NCBI GenBank assembly: GCA_947175975.1
Contig: CAMWOX010000036.1
Coordinates: 1-11,176 of the forward strand
Direction of reading: 5' to 3'
DNA from: an uncultured Ruminococcus sp.
GTDB taxonomy: Bacteria > Bacillota > Clostridia > Oscillospirales > Ruminococcaceae
DNA: 11,176 nucleotides
Part shown: in pieces, positions 1 to 5,900 of the stretch
How positions within the stretch are numbered: position 1 is the stretch's first letter
How the letters are laid out: every line of letters begins with the position of its first letter
Program-made: the position numbers and the translations under genes
Notes under the pieces: generated by a model
What the model was told of the DNA's origin: nothing
The model's database searches: none
The model's input: only the letters and a program-made list of their open reading frames with translations

Positions 1-137
1 TTCCTGTTGACCTGACAGCATTACAAATGGAGTGTAAGCTGTGGCGTGAGGGAAAACAAACAGCTAAACGAACCATGCAGAAGCTGGGAATGAAGCCGAA
101 TAGATTTTACAGAAAAGTGAAAGAATATGGGCTATAA
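1..137 (+). CDS. Serine recombinase (resolvase family), C-terminal end only
   Basis: The reading frame is open from base 3 to a TAA at 135-137 and encodes the last 44 residues of a protein that starts outside the window. The end reads WREGKQTAKRTMQKLGMKP then NRFYRKVKEYGL. This matches the usual C-terminal helix-turn-helix of small serine recombinases of Firmicutes, in which a conserved FYR+VKEY ends the DNA-recognition helix. The family cuts and rejoins DNA through a covalent phosphoserine; the catalytic N-terminal domain is not visible here, so activity cannot be judged. It is on the same strand as the accessory genes that follow and could belong to the element that brought them in. The family assignment rests on this short tail only; another HTH protein remains possible. 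Confidence 0.65.
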   Translation, partial: PVDLTALQMECKLWREGKQTAKRTMQKLGMKPNRFYRKVKEYGL

Positions 138-159
138 AATATTATTTTTAATAAATATG

Positions 160-188
160 TTAAATTTATACAAGAAACATGTTATAAT
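160..188 (+). promoter_or_regulatory. Probable promoter of the RES-domain gene
   Basis: A consensus -10 TATAAT lies at 183-188. Seventeen bases upstream is a weak -35, TTAAAT, at 160-165. A second TATAAT at 192-197 overlaps the expected start region and could serve as an alternative -10. The surrounding DNA is very AT-rich, so chance matches are a risk. Confidence 0.45.
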
Positions 189-220
189 GTGTATAATATT
201 AAATAGGAAAGTTTAACACA

Positions 221-274
221 ATGCATGGTGAAGTTAATCAAAATGTATCAAAGGTTGATAAATTCTTAATGTAG
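221..274 (+). other. Possible 17-codon leader ORF before the RES gene
   Basis: An ATG at 221 opens a frame reading MHGEVNQNVSKVDKFLM that ends at TAG 272-274. An AGGAAAG at 205-211 could act as its ribosome binding site. The stop codon overlaps the AGGAGG that serves the RES gene at 285, so translation could be coupled. No family is recognised, and an ORF this short could be chance. Confidence 0.2.
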
Positions 275-284
275 GAGGAAAAAT

Positions 285-1220
285 ATGGATTACAGTAAGG
301 ATACTTTATTTAATATATGGGTATTATATGCTTTGGTTCAAAATGAAAAAGAAAAATGGGATGAATATAGAAATGAAGCTGTAGAATTAACTGATCCTGT
401 TATTAAAGAACTCGAAGATTATTTTCGAAATATATTTAAGATTAAAATACCGCAATACACACTGCCAGTAGGAACTTCTTTATTTCGTGCTCGACAAATC
501 AAAAGTAATGAATGGAATCAGGTTGAAGTAGACGTTTATAAATTAAAAGATGAGTTTTTTAAAATTTTCTTAAGTGATACTGAGATTGAATCAGCAAAGA
601 AACTTGATTTACATATCTCACTTGAAACCCTTTTTTGTCTAAAAACTCTTGCAGAAAAGGAGCTTGAGGGAGATCAATTGAAAAATTTGGATAAATTGAC
701 AAGAAAGTATAGTGCCAAAGAATTTTTTTATGGTTTTGCTGAATCTGGTTGCGGAGTTCCTCCAGAAGAGTATAGAAAAAGTGGAAGATTAAATGCAGAA
801 AAAGATGAATATTTATATTTAGCTTTAGAGAAGGATACTGCTATTTATGAAATGCGACCATCAATTAGTCAAATTTATAGTGTTGCAACGTGTAAATCGA
901 ATAAAGAATTGGTGTTAGTAGATTTTAGACCCCCACATGAGTTGAACAGTGACAATTTTTTTATTTATTCTCTTGCAGATAAAATTAGTGAGCCTAATAC
1001 TGATAATAACAAAGAATTTTATCATATTACGCAATACTTGTCACATTTTTTGCAAAATAAAGGATATGATGGTATAATATATACAAGTGCAATAAAGAAA
1101 GATGGTATCAATGTTATGCTCTTTGATAAGAAAAATGTAAATTTTACATCTTCCGAAATTGTTTCTATTGATAATATAAATATTAATCATACTACGCAAC
1201 TTCCACTAAAAAAAAGATGA
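285..1220 (+). CDS. RES-domain protein (NAD+ phosphorylase/glycohydrolase toxin family)
   Basis: A 311-residue soluble protein. Residues 1-60 form a lysine- and glutamate-rich, probably helical region. The RES domain runs from about residue 62 to 285: the arginine motif LFRAR (66-70), then GRLN (167-170), the LYLALEKDTAIYEMRP block (177-192) with a tyrosine and the conserved glutamate E189, and the end motif YDGIIYTSA...GINVMLFD (261-281). Characterised RES proteins such as MbcT and the Pseudomonas putida RES toxin destroy NAD+ and are normally paired with an upstream Xre/MbcA-type antitoxin. No such antitoxin gene is present between the recombinase end and this gene, and the gene downstream is on the other strand. 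It may therefore be a stand-alone abortive-infection effector, or its activity may be held back by the N-terminal part; both are inference. The start is well supported by AGGAGG at 273-278. AT-rich codon use sets it apart from the tail genes. Confidence 0.8.
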   Translation: MDYSKDTLFNIWVLYALVQNEKEKWDEYRNEAVELTDPVIKELEDYFRNIFKIKIPQYTLPVGTSLFRARQIKSNEWNQVEVDVYKLKDEFFKIFLSDTEIESAKKLDLHISLETLFCLKTLAEKELEGDQLKNLDKLTRKYSAKEFFYGFAESGCGVPPEEYRKSGRLNAEKDEYLYLALEKDTAIYEMRPSISQIYSVATCKSNKELVLVDFRPPHELNSDNFFIYSLADKISEPNTDNNKEFYHITQYLSHFLQNKGYDGIIYTSAIKKDGINVMLFDKKNVNFTSSEIVSIDNININHTTQLPLKKR

Positions 1221-1392
1221 TATTGTTTAATTGTGATACCTTAATAAGAAGGAAAGAACATCTGACTAGTTTGCTAGTGTGTAGTGAAATTAACCGTGTC
1301 TTTTTGTCTGAAAAAGATATTGTAAGCCTTTCTTGGTGAAGTGTGAGACTATCAGAGAGTGACAGCTAGAGATATTGCAGCTGCCAAAGTAG

Positions 1393-1599
1393 TCAGGAAG
1401 TAAATTGAATGATCACATTCTGCTTTTCAATGAAGGCGTTATTAAGGTAGCTACCATCCATGTCTGCGTAGAAAAAGGTGTTAATCATGCCGAGCGGAGG
1501 GTTCAGTCTCTCGAGCTTTGAGGTCATATACTGATTTGCTGTTGTGGTCATGTTCACACGATCACCTTTTTCGTTTTCAAGAATGAATGTGAAAAACAT
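1393..1599 (-). pseudogene. N-terminal remnant of a phage distal tail protein
   Basis: The 68-residue frame begins MFFTFILENEKGDRVNM and continues with YMTSKLERLNPP, then MDGSYLNNAFIEKQNVII before stopping. This is the N-terminal pattern of siphovirus distal tail (phage tail family) proteins, in which ENEKG...NPP...MDGS...R/QN is conserved. Those proteins are several hundred residues long, so only the first quarter or so remains; the homology stops at the TGA at 1393-1395 and DNA beyond gives no continuation in any frame that I could recognise. The start still has a strong purine-rich site (AAGGGGGG) 4 bases upstream. It is not a copy of the distal tail protein at 10006-10737, whose N-terminus is of a different subfamily, so it is debris from another phage. 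Expression as a short peptide cannot be excluded. Confidence 0.6.
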
Positions 1600-1609
1600 A
1601 GAACCCCCC

Positions 1610-1638
1610 TTGACTTTTCAGACATAATGTATTATAAT
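1610..1638 (+). promoter_or_regulatory. Near-consensus sigma-A promoter for the 1661 gene
   Basis: TTGACT at 1610-1615 and TATAAT at 1633-1638 are separated by exactly 17 bases. The expected transcription start, around 1645, falls on the AAGGTGG (1645-1651) that acts as ribosome binding site for the GTG start at 1661, so the untranslated leader would be extremely short. The promoter overlaps the upstream end of the antisense tail-protein remnant, indicating that the accessory gene arrived with its own promoter. Confidence 0.75.
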
Positions 1639-1660
1639 ATGTTCAAGGTGGTGAGTTGTT

Positions 1661-2644
1661 GTGTTATTAAAAAACAGTGAAATTAATCATTCTATAGACT
1701 ACTATTCAAAACGATTGATTAGTTTTTGTGAACTTTATCTTGACAAGGAGGTTGTATCTTTTGAAGATGATGTTTCAAAAGAAGCAAAGAAAAGATTAGC
1801 TTGGATTACATTTGAGAATAACCCCCGACAAAGTATAAAAAGCCAAATTTTATCTGTTGAAATTAGTAACAGAATTACTGATAAGGTGAAGGAGAGAGTC
1901 CGAAGCTATCTGACTTGTATAATGATGTTACTTGGACAAATAGGTGAATGTTTATTTATTGATACTTGTATGAACAATAGTTTAGTTAATATGAAGTGTA
2001 TTAACATAGCAAATTTCGAAGATGATGTTGATGTGAAAAATGACTCCATTCCATATGATGAATATATACCATTTTCAACATCACTAAAAAAAATCTTTTT
2101 CATTAAAAACGGCATTATGGGTTTTGTGCCGAATGATCATAATGACCCTCGTACCGTGCAAAAAGATATTGGATGGTGCCTAAAAAACAATCATCTACGT
2201 CAATTGCAGGTGTATAAAGAGGGAGAAAGAAATGGACAATTAGTAAAATATAGTGATATAGCTAAAATACAAATAAAAGTTACTACCGATTGTACCAATA
2301 TTAAGGCAGATAAGTATAGATTTACGCCCCTTATAGTTTTTGACTTGTGTAATGATGTTGAATCCTTTAAAGAGAGACATCCCCAAAATATTATCTATTC
2401 TATGAGAGAGATATATAGCGAGGCTGAAACAGAAATAGAATATTATTTTAAAATATTAGCTGCTTACGCAACTGGAATTAGTGATCATATTGATATTGAT
2501 GATTTTGAAATATCAAATAATACTGAACTTCAAAGTATATTCTCTATGTCTTTGCAACAGTTGAAAATAGCATCTCCCTCGAATTACCAAAAAATAATAG
2601 ATTTAGTGGGTAACAACAACCAAGTCTATACTTTATCGGGCTAA
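1661..2644 (+). CDS. Unrecognised 327-residue protein, possible nuclease-like fold
   Basis: I do not recognise this family. The start is GTG at 1661, chosen because AAGGTGG lies 9 bases upstream behind a strong promoter. The protein has no signal peptide; residues 83-102 (YLTCIMMLLGQIGECLFIDT) are hydrophobic but contain charged residues, so a soluble protein is more likely. A helical N-terminal half (10-110) is followed by an acidic stretch (118-130) and a mixed region. The segment DIAKIQIKVTTD (199-210) has the QxK pattern on a predicted beta strand that resembles the end of a PD-(D/E)XK nuclease core of the Mrr type, with E96 and one of the acidic residues near 120-125 as possible partners. 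That reading is speculative. The AT-rich composition, private promoter and neighbours (RES protein, membrane-anchored protein) are typical of phage-defence cargo. The gene ends just before the broken 5' end of the next ORF and may once have overlapped it. Confidence 0.6.
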   Translation: MLLKNSEINHSIDYYSKRLISFCELYLDKEVVSFEDDVSKEAKKRLAWITFENNPRQSIKSQILSVEISNRITDKVKERVRSYLTCIMMLLGQIGECLFIDTCMNNSLVNMKCINIANFEDDVDVKNDSIPYDEYIPFSTSLKKIFFIKNGIMGFVPNDHNDPRTVQKDIGWCLKNNHLRQLQVYKEGERNGQLVKYSDIAKIQIKVTTDCTNIKADKYRFTPLIVFDLCNDVESFKERHPQNIIYSMREIYSEAETEIEYYFKILAAYATGISDHIDIDDFEISNNTELQSIFSMSLQQLKIASPSNYQKIIDLVGNNNQVYTLSG

Positions 2645-2705
2645 GCAAGTTACAAGCAATAGCCCGAGCCATCATACATTCAACGCATTCTATTTCTGCT
2701 GATAG
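2607..2705 (+). pseudogene. Degenerate 5' part of the downstream membrane-protein gene
   Basis: In the same frame as the ORF at 2766-3161, DNA from 2607 to 2699 is open and reads protein-like (RAKQVTSNSPSHHTFNAFYF), then hits two adjacent stops, TGA at 2700 and TAG at 2703, and continues as ISNIYDENIRRAERHIKRA directly into the downstream ORF. No ATG, GTG or TTG exists in this stretch, and a TAG at 2604 closes it upstream. A small pair of compensating indels or two point mutations around 2697-2705 would explain it. The alternative is that the resemblance to coding sequence is accidental and partly lies within the end of the preceding gene. Confidence 0.4.
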
Positions 2706-2765
2706 ATTTCTAATATTTATGATGAAAATATTCGTAGAGCAGAGCGTCATATAAAGCGAGCAATC

Positions 2766-3161
2766 TTGGATTGTTTCAAGCATCTATGTATTGCCTACGA
2801 TGATAAATATAAAGGATTTGAATTTTTATATAAGAACATCGACTTATCATTGATTGACAATGGTACTTTTTATCAGAATTGTGCAAAAAAGAAAAATCGC
2901 TATTCAATTGCTACAGGAAGCAAAAAAGTTGAATTTGTCTCTGAAGATGTTGAAGATTCTTTTAGTGATTTCGAAGAAGCATATAATGCATATGCTGAAG
3001 TTTTTAATATGATAAATGATTCATATCAGAAGTTAGAGTGTTTAAAAAGAAAGGCACTAAAAAAAGAGCGGTGGAGAACTATTCTTGATATTTTGGGAAT
3101 TATTGGGTCTTTATTTGGAATAATTGGTGTTATTCTGACAATCTATTATTCGACACACTAG
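2766..3161 (+). CDS. Small C-terminally membrane-anchored protein, probably 5'-truncated
   Basis: From a TTG at 2766 this frame gives 131 residues. Residues 1-60 continue a charged helical region, residues 65-100 are acidic and probably helical, and KRKALKKERW (95-104 or so) leads into one strongly hydrophobic C-terminal segment, ILGIIGSLFGIIGVILTIYY, that would anchor the protein in the membrane with its bulk in the cytoplasm. The TTG start has no convincing ribosome binding site, and coding-like sequence extends upstream in frame to 2706 and, across two stop codons, to about 2607. I therefore think the native protein was about 180 residues and that this is its surviving C-terminal part. The family is not recognised. 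It follows the 1661 gene on the same strand and may have been its partner; small tail-anchored proteins are common effectors or accessory subunits in defence loci, which is inference only. Confidence 0.5.
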   Translation: MDCFKHLCIAYDDKYKGFEFLYKNIDLSLIDNGTFYQNCAKKKNRYSIATGSKKVEFVSEDVEDSFSDFEEAYNAYAEVFNMINDSYQKLECLKRKALKKERWRTILDILGIIGSLFGIIGVILTIYYSTH

Positions 3162-3339
3162 TTGAATCTATAAGGATAATTCGATAAGTAAAAAAATAAG
3201 ATTGATTTTCCAAATTACAAAGTTCGTTTTATTGAAGTGGGCGATAAAATGGACTTTGTATTTTCAGAAGTAATTTATATACTATTGAATCTAATACAAA
3301 TGTGATTTGACATGCAAAATACAAAAAACAAGCTAAAAA

Positions 3340-3356
3340 CTTTACAGATTGTAAAG
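3340..3356. repeat. Short perfect inverted repeat
   Basis: CTTTAC (3340-3345) and GTAAAG (3351-3356) pair perfectly around a five-base loop. It abuts the larger hairpin beginning at 3357. Confidence 0.5.
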
Positions 3357-3390
3357 AGCCATTTCTGGAATACTATTTCTAGAAGTGGCT
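3357..3390 (+). terminator. Hairpin, probable terminator of the accessory genes
   Basis: AGCCATTTCTGGAA (3357-3370) pairs with TTCTAGAAGTGGCT (3377-3390) over 14 positions with two G-U wobbles and a six-base loop. The plus-strand stem is followed by only a short T run (TTT) and then AT-rich DNA, so termination would be weak to moderate for the plus strand. On the minus strand the following bases are not T-rich. Confidence 0.45.
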
Positions 3391-3397
3391 TTAAAAG

Positions 3398-3431
3398 TTA
3401 TTTAAAAGCAGTTTAAACAGCTTTTAAATAA
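3398..3431. repeat. 34-bp near-perfect palindrome
   Basis: Left arm TTATTTAAAAGC (3398-3409) and right arm GCTTTTAAATAA (3420-3431) are exact reverse complements. The centre GTTTAAAC (3411-3418) is itself a palindrome, and only the A-A pair at 3410/3419 is mismatched. Such symmetry fits a bidirectional terminator between convergent transcripts, a protein binding site, or a recombination site; the sequence alone does not decide. Confidence 0.6.
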
Positions 3432-3530
3432 GATATTATGCTGACAAACGAATTTCTTCTGTCTAAAACTGACCACGACAGAGAGAATCTATTTTTGTAG
3501 AGCAATTTAATAGTATCTGGTTTTCAGATT

Positions 3531-4271
3531 TTATTCAGAAATTTTTCTTTGTTTTGCTTCCTGAATACGTTGCTCTGCAATTTCAAAATAATTTTTGCCG
3601 AGTTCTATTCCGATAAAATTCCTGTTTGTGTTCAGACAAGCAACGCCTGTAGACTCCGAACCCATAAAGCAGTCTAACACAGTTCCATCTTCCGGAGAAA
3701 TCTGGATCAGCTTTTCCAGAAGTTCAGTTGGCTTTTCTGTCTGATGATGTTTTTTTCTTGTGTTCATGCCTTTGATATGGTAACATCCGGGATAAACATG
3801 AAGTTCATCTTGTACTTTTATGGATCGGTTGCCTTTTGTTCCCCAGACAATATACTCGCAATCATTGCGAAATCGATAGGGAATGTTCCGGCTGCTACCC
3901 TTATCCCAGACAACAATGCCTCTAAAAATCAATTCTCCGCATTGTAATGCAGTAATTGTTGCCGAAATCTGTCTCCAGTCAGTAAAAATACATGCAATTG
4001 CACCATTTTTTAGTTTCTCCATTACTTTGGAAATCCAGATTGTTTCCCAATACAGAAAACTTAGCTGATTCCGGTTATCACCTGTAAAATCAGGACAAGC
4101 TGCCGATCCGGAATATTTATTATCACAATATTTTGTACTGGTACTTGCTTTTCTTTGTCCTGAAAATAATCCGCCGGAAGAATAGGGTGGATCGGTGAGT
4201 AGCATGTCAATGCTATGATCTGGAATTTCTTCTATTCGCTCCAAACAATCGCCCTGCATCAATTTTATCAT
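3531..4271 (-). CDS. Phage-type DNA methyltransferase (beta-class N4-cytosine/N6-adenine)
   Basis: A 246-residue single-domain methyltransferase that would transfer a methyl group from S-adenosylmethionine to an adenine or cytosine amino group. Motif IV, TDPPYSSGG (26-34), comes first, followed by the central FTDWRQ block (96-101), the HHQTEKP motif (175-181) and then motif I, VLDCFMGSEST (198-208), and FIGIEL (219-224). This motif order is the beta class. It belongs to the family often found near the lysis genes of Clostridia prophages, probably protecting phage DNA from host restriction; no cognate nuclease is nearby. An oddity is motif I: the family consensus is FxGSGST or FxGSGTT, but here residue 206 is glutamate (GAG at 3654-3656) in place of the glycine, and C201 replaces the usual proline, so cofactor binding may be impaired. 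The ATG shares an ATGA overlap with the lysozyme stop and has GGAGG upstream. It is the last gene of the late operon. Confidence 0.9.
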   Translation of the reverse strand: MIKLMQGDCLERIEEIPDHSIDMLLTDPPYSSGGLFSGQRKASTSTKYCDNKYSGSAACPDFTGDNRNQLSFLYWETIWISKVMEKLKNGAIACIFTDWRQISATITALQCGELIFRGIVVWDKGSSRNIPYRFRNDCEYIVWGTKGNRSIKVQDELHVYPGCYHIKGMNTRKKHHQTEKPTELLEKLIQISPEDGTVLDCFMGSESTGVACLNTNRNFIGIELGKNYFEIAEQRIQEAKQRKISE

Positions 4272-4999
4272 TGCTGTTCCTCCAATTTTCCTGTGTATGT
4301 CTTGCCGTCAACGCTGATAGAGAAATATTTCCCCTGTTCTGTATCTGGTTTAGAATCCGGATCTGATCCGGATTTTTCAAAGCCATTCAAGCCAGCGTTC
4401 TGGATCAGAGTCGGATAGTCCTGATAGCATTCATCCAGATCCACATTGCCGGAGATTCCGGGAACAGAACCAGTGTCGGACTTCTGCCAAATACCAAACT
4501 GTCCGGAATATGTTGTTTTGGTTACGCCGTAATGTGCCACCCAAACAGCGTATCTGTTCCGGATTTCTTCCGTGATGTAGGTTTCTAAGTGTGATTTGCT
4601 CATATACAAGCCCACAAAATAGCCTGTCTGCTCGACTGTTTCCAGGAACGCCGTCGCAATGGCAGAGCATTTCGCTTTGCCAAGCCGGAACTGACTGGGT
4701 TCTTCCAGATCGAAATAGACCGGATAAGCAAACTGTTTGCCTCGAAGGACTTCCAGAAATACTTTCGCCTCTTGCCGTGCCTCATCTTCGCTCATTGCAT
4801 AAGAATACCAGTAAGCTCCCACCGGGATCTGATTTGCATTGCACTGTGCATAATATTCTTCAAATCTGCTGTCTTTCTGGGAAATATCTTTGCCATAGCC
4901 TGCCCGGAGAATGGCAAAATCCACTTTTCCAGAATTTCTGACTTTCTTCCAGTTAATATTTCCTTGATGTCTTGAAACATCAATTCCACATTTTTTCAT
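4268..4999 (-). CDS. GH25 endolysin (N-acetylmuramidase)
   Basis: A 243-residue lysozyme of glycoside hydrolase family 25, which cleaves the beta-1,4 bond between N-acetylmuramic acid and N-acetylglucosamine in peptidoglycan to release progeny phage. The catalytic domain starts almost at once: GIDVSRHQG (5-13) with D7, RAGYGKD (32-38), GAYWYSYA (61-68), the catalytic pair in YFDLEEP (95-101; D97 and E99), WVAHY (153-157) and VDLDE (186-190). It ends near residue 200. A linker rich in S, D and P (209-220) leads to a short tail, YFSISVDGKTYTGKLEEQ; no LysM, SH3 or choline-binding domain is present, so wall binding must come from the catalytic domain or this tail. There is no signal peptide, which fits export through the holin encoded two genes upstream. 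AAAGGAG lies 9 bases before the ATG. Confidence 0.93.
   Translation of the reverse strand: MKKCGIDVSRHQGNINWKKVRNSGKVDFAILRAGYGKDISQKDSRFEEYYAQCNANQIPVGAYWYSYAMSEDEARQEAKVFLEVLRGKQFAYPVYFDLEEPSQFRLGKAKCSAIATAFLETVEQTGYFVGLYMSKSHLETYITEEIRNRYAVWVAHYGVTKTTYSGQFGIWQKSDTGSVPGISGNVDLDECYQDYPTLIQNAGLNGFEKSGSDPDSKPDTEQGKYFSISVDGKTYTGKLEEQQ
4354..4377 (+). terminator. Antisense terminator-like hairpin inside the lysozyme gene
   Basis: AATCCGGAT (4354-4362) and ATCCGGATT (4366-4374) pair perfectly over 9 bases around a CTG loop, and on the plus strand the stem runs into TTTTT. It lies where the lysozyme encodes its repetitive SGSDPDS linker. The symmetry may simply reflect the repeated serine-aspartate-proline codons. 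Confidence 0.3.
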
Positions 5000-5014
5000 T
5001 CAATATTCTCCTTT

Positions 5015-5899
5015 TTACGTGATGTCTGTCAACGAAAATTTTTTCCAAGCAGACCATTCACCATCTGATGATGAAGTAGTCGTGCGTATAAAAACTCCAG
5101 AATTGGTTGAAATCCCAAAGGATGCTGATCTAGGTGAAACAATTGCAATTTGTGCGCTATAATAAACAGAACCATGTGTTTTAAACACCAATAATATACC
5201 ATAAGAATCCGTTACATCTGTTGGCGAATTTAGAGGATTGCCATGGAATCTGTATAATCCTGTTTTAGTCGCAGTATCTAAATCCCCACCTTTACCACCG
5301 CTGATACTCTCATTTTCTACAAACGAAGTATCTAATATAGTTTCAATAGCATTTATCTGTGTCTGCAAATCATTCACGTCTGATCGGATCACTGAATCAT
5401 CGTAACTCGCAAGCCCAGCAAGCTTTGTCTTTTCAGCAGTTGTAAAGCTGTTCTGTGAAAGTCCCATACCAGGGACTTTATCCACTTTTTGATTGATAGC
5501 CGTATTCATAGCCGCTGCGGAATCTTCATGACTGGAAATCCAGTCAGACAGCTCTTTCAGCGTATTAAAATCTTCTGGAGCATCCGCAACAATTTCCGCA
5601 ACTTTTTCTGTGATTCGTTCATCAGTTTGTGGCTTGGTATAGTAGTCACTCAGGTCAGTGCTGCCACCCTCGCCGACCCTGTTAAAAAAATTTACTTCCA
5701 CCCATTCACGACCGTTGGACAGCATATAAACATGACCGCCATCCTCCAGCATATCACAACGTGAACCAGCAAGCCAGTTCTCTTTTGCATCGGGAATCTC
5801 AGCAATTGTATCAACAGTGATATGCATCAGATAACAAGTCTGGATGTTACCATTTCCGTCAAGCCTTGTACACACTTTTTCTCGTTTTACCGTATACAT
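5015..5899 (-). CDS. Tail fibre with pyocin-knob-like C-terminus
   Basis: A 294-residue structural protein. Residues 1-75 form a small N-terminal domain (TVDTIAEIPDAKENW, SNGREWVEV) like those that attach fibres to the tail tip. YYTKPQTDERI (86-96) begins a helical shaft with the recurrent phage-fibre phrase APEDFNTLKELSDWIS (107-122), and QNSFTTAEKTKLAGLA (149-164) is another standard fibre motif. A second heptad-like stretch (172-190) leads into a glycine-rich hinge (201-206) and a C-terminal domain (about 208-290) resembling pyocin-knob receptor-binding heads: DTATKTGLYRF, then a central beta region, ending DGEWSAWKKF. It would assemble as a trimer and contact the cell surface. It lies between holin and lysozyme, one base after the holin stop, with AGGAG in the end of the holin gene. 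Family-level identity is confident; the receptor is unknown. Confidence 0.8.
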   Translation of the reverse strand: MYTVKREKVCTRLDGNGNIQTCYLMHITVDTIAEIPDAKENWLAGSRCDMLEDGGHVYMLSNGREWVEVNFFNRVGEGGSTDLSDYYTKPQTDERITEKVAEIVADAPEDFNTLKELSDWISSHEDSAAAMNTAINQKVDKVPGMGLSQNSFTTAEKTKLAGLASYDDSVIRSDVNDLQTQINAIETILDTSFVENESISGGKGGDLDTATKTGLYRFHGNPLNSPTDVTDSYGILLVFKTHGSVYYSAQIAIVSPRSASFGISTNSGVFIRTTTSSSDGEWSAWKKFSLTDIT

Positions 5900-5900
5900 T

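Larger units (their letters stand above)
3162..3530. other. Intergenic region between converging gene sets
   Basis: About 370 AT-rich bases without a convincing gene separate the plus-strand accessory genes from the minus-strand late operon. It contains three adjacent inverted repeats at 3340-3431 (listed separately). A frame open from 3192 to 3305 reads DFPNYKVRFIEVGDKMDFVF, coding-like but with no good start; it may be a scrap of a lost gene. Nothing else was identified between 3432 and 3530 apart from a short ATCTG/CAGAT hairpin at 3515-3529. Confidence 0.6.

Noticed and set aside
1261..1392. ACTAG/CTAGT hairpin and GCAGCTGC palindrome after the RES gene considered as terminator or attachment site
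   Set aside because: Stems are only five to eight bases, with no T run and no matching copy noticed elsewhere in the window.
1906..2115. A 69-codon minus-strand ORF inside the 1661 gene
   Set aside because: It lies antisense to a better-supported gene with promoter and ribosome binding site, and its low-complexity hydrophobic sequence suggests a shadow frame.
2544..2783. A 79-codon minus-strand ORF across the gap after the 1661 gene
   Set aside because: No ribosome binding site or recognisable motif; the plus-strand reading of the same bases looks more protein-like.
4354..4377. Strong antisense terminator-like hairpin considered as a regulatory feature of the lysozyme gene
   Set aside because: The perfect stem falls on repetitive codons for the SGSDPDS linker, and no antisense transcript start is visible, so coincidence is likely; kept only as a low-confidence feature.
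4431..4989. Several ORFs of 60-116 codons on both strands inside the lysozyme gene
   Set aside because: They overlap the clear GH25 frame, show no family motifs and have arginine-, cysteine- or serine-rich shadow compositions.
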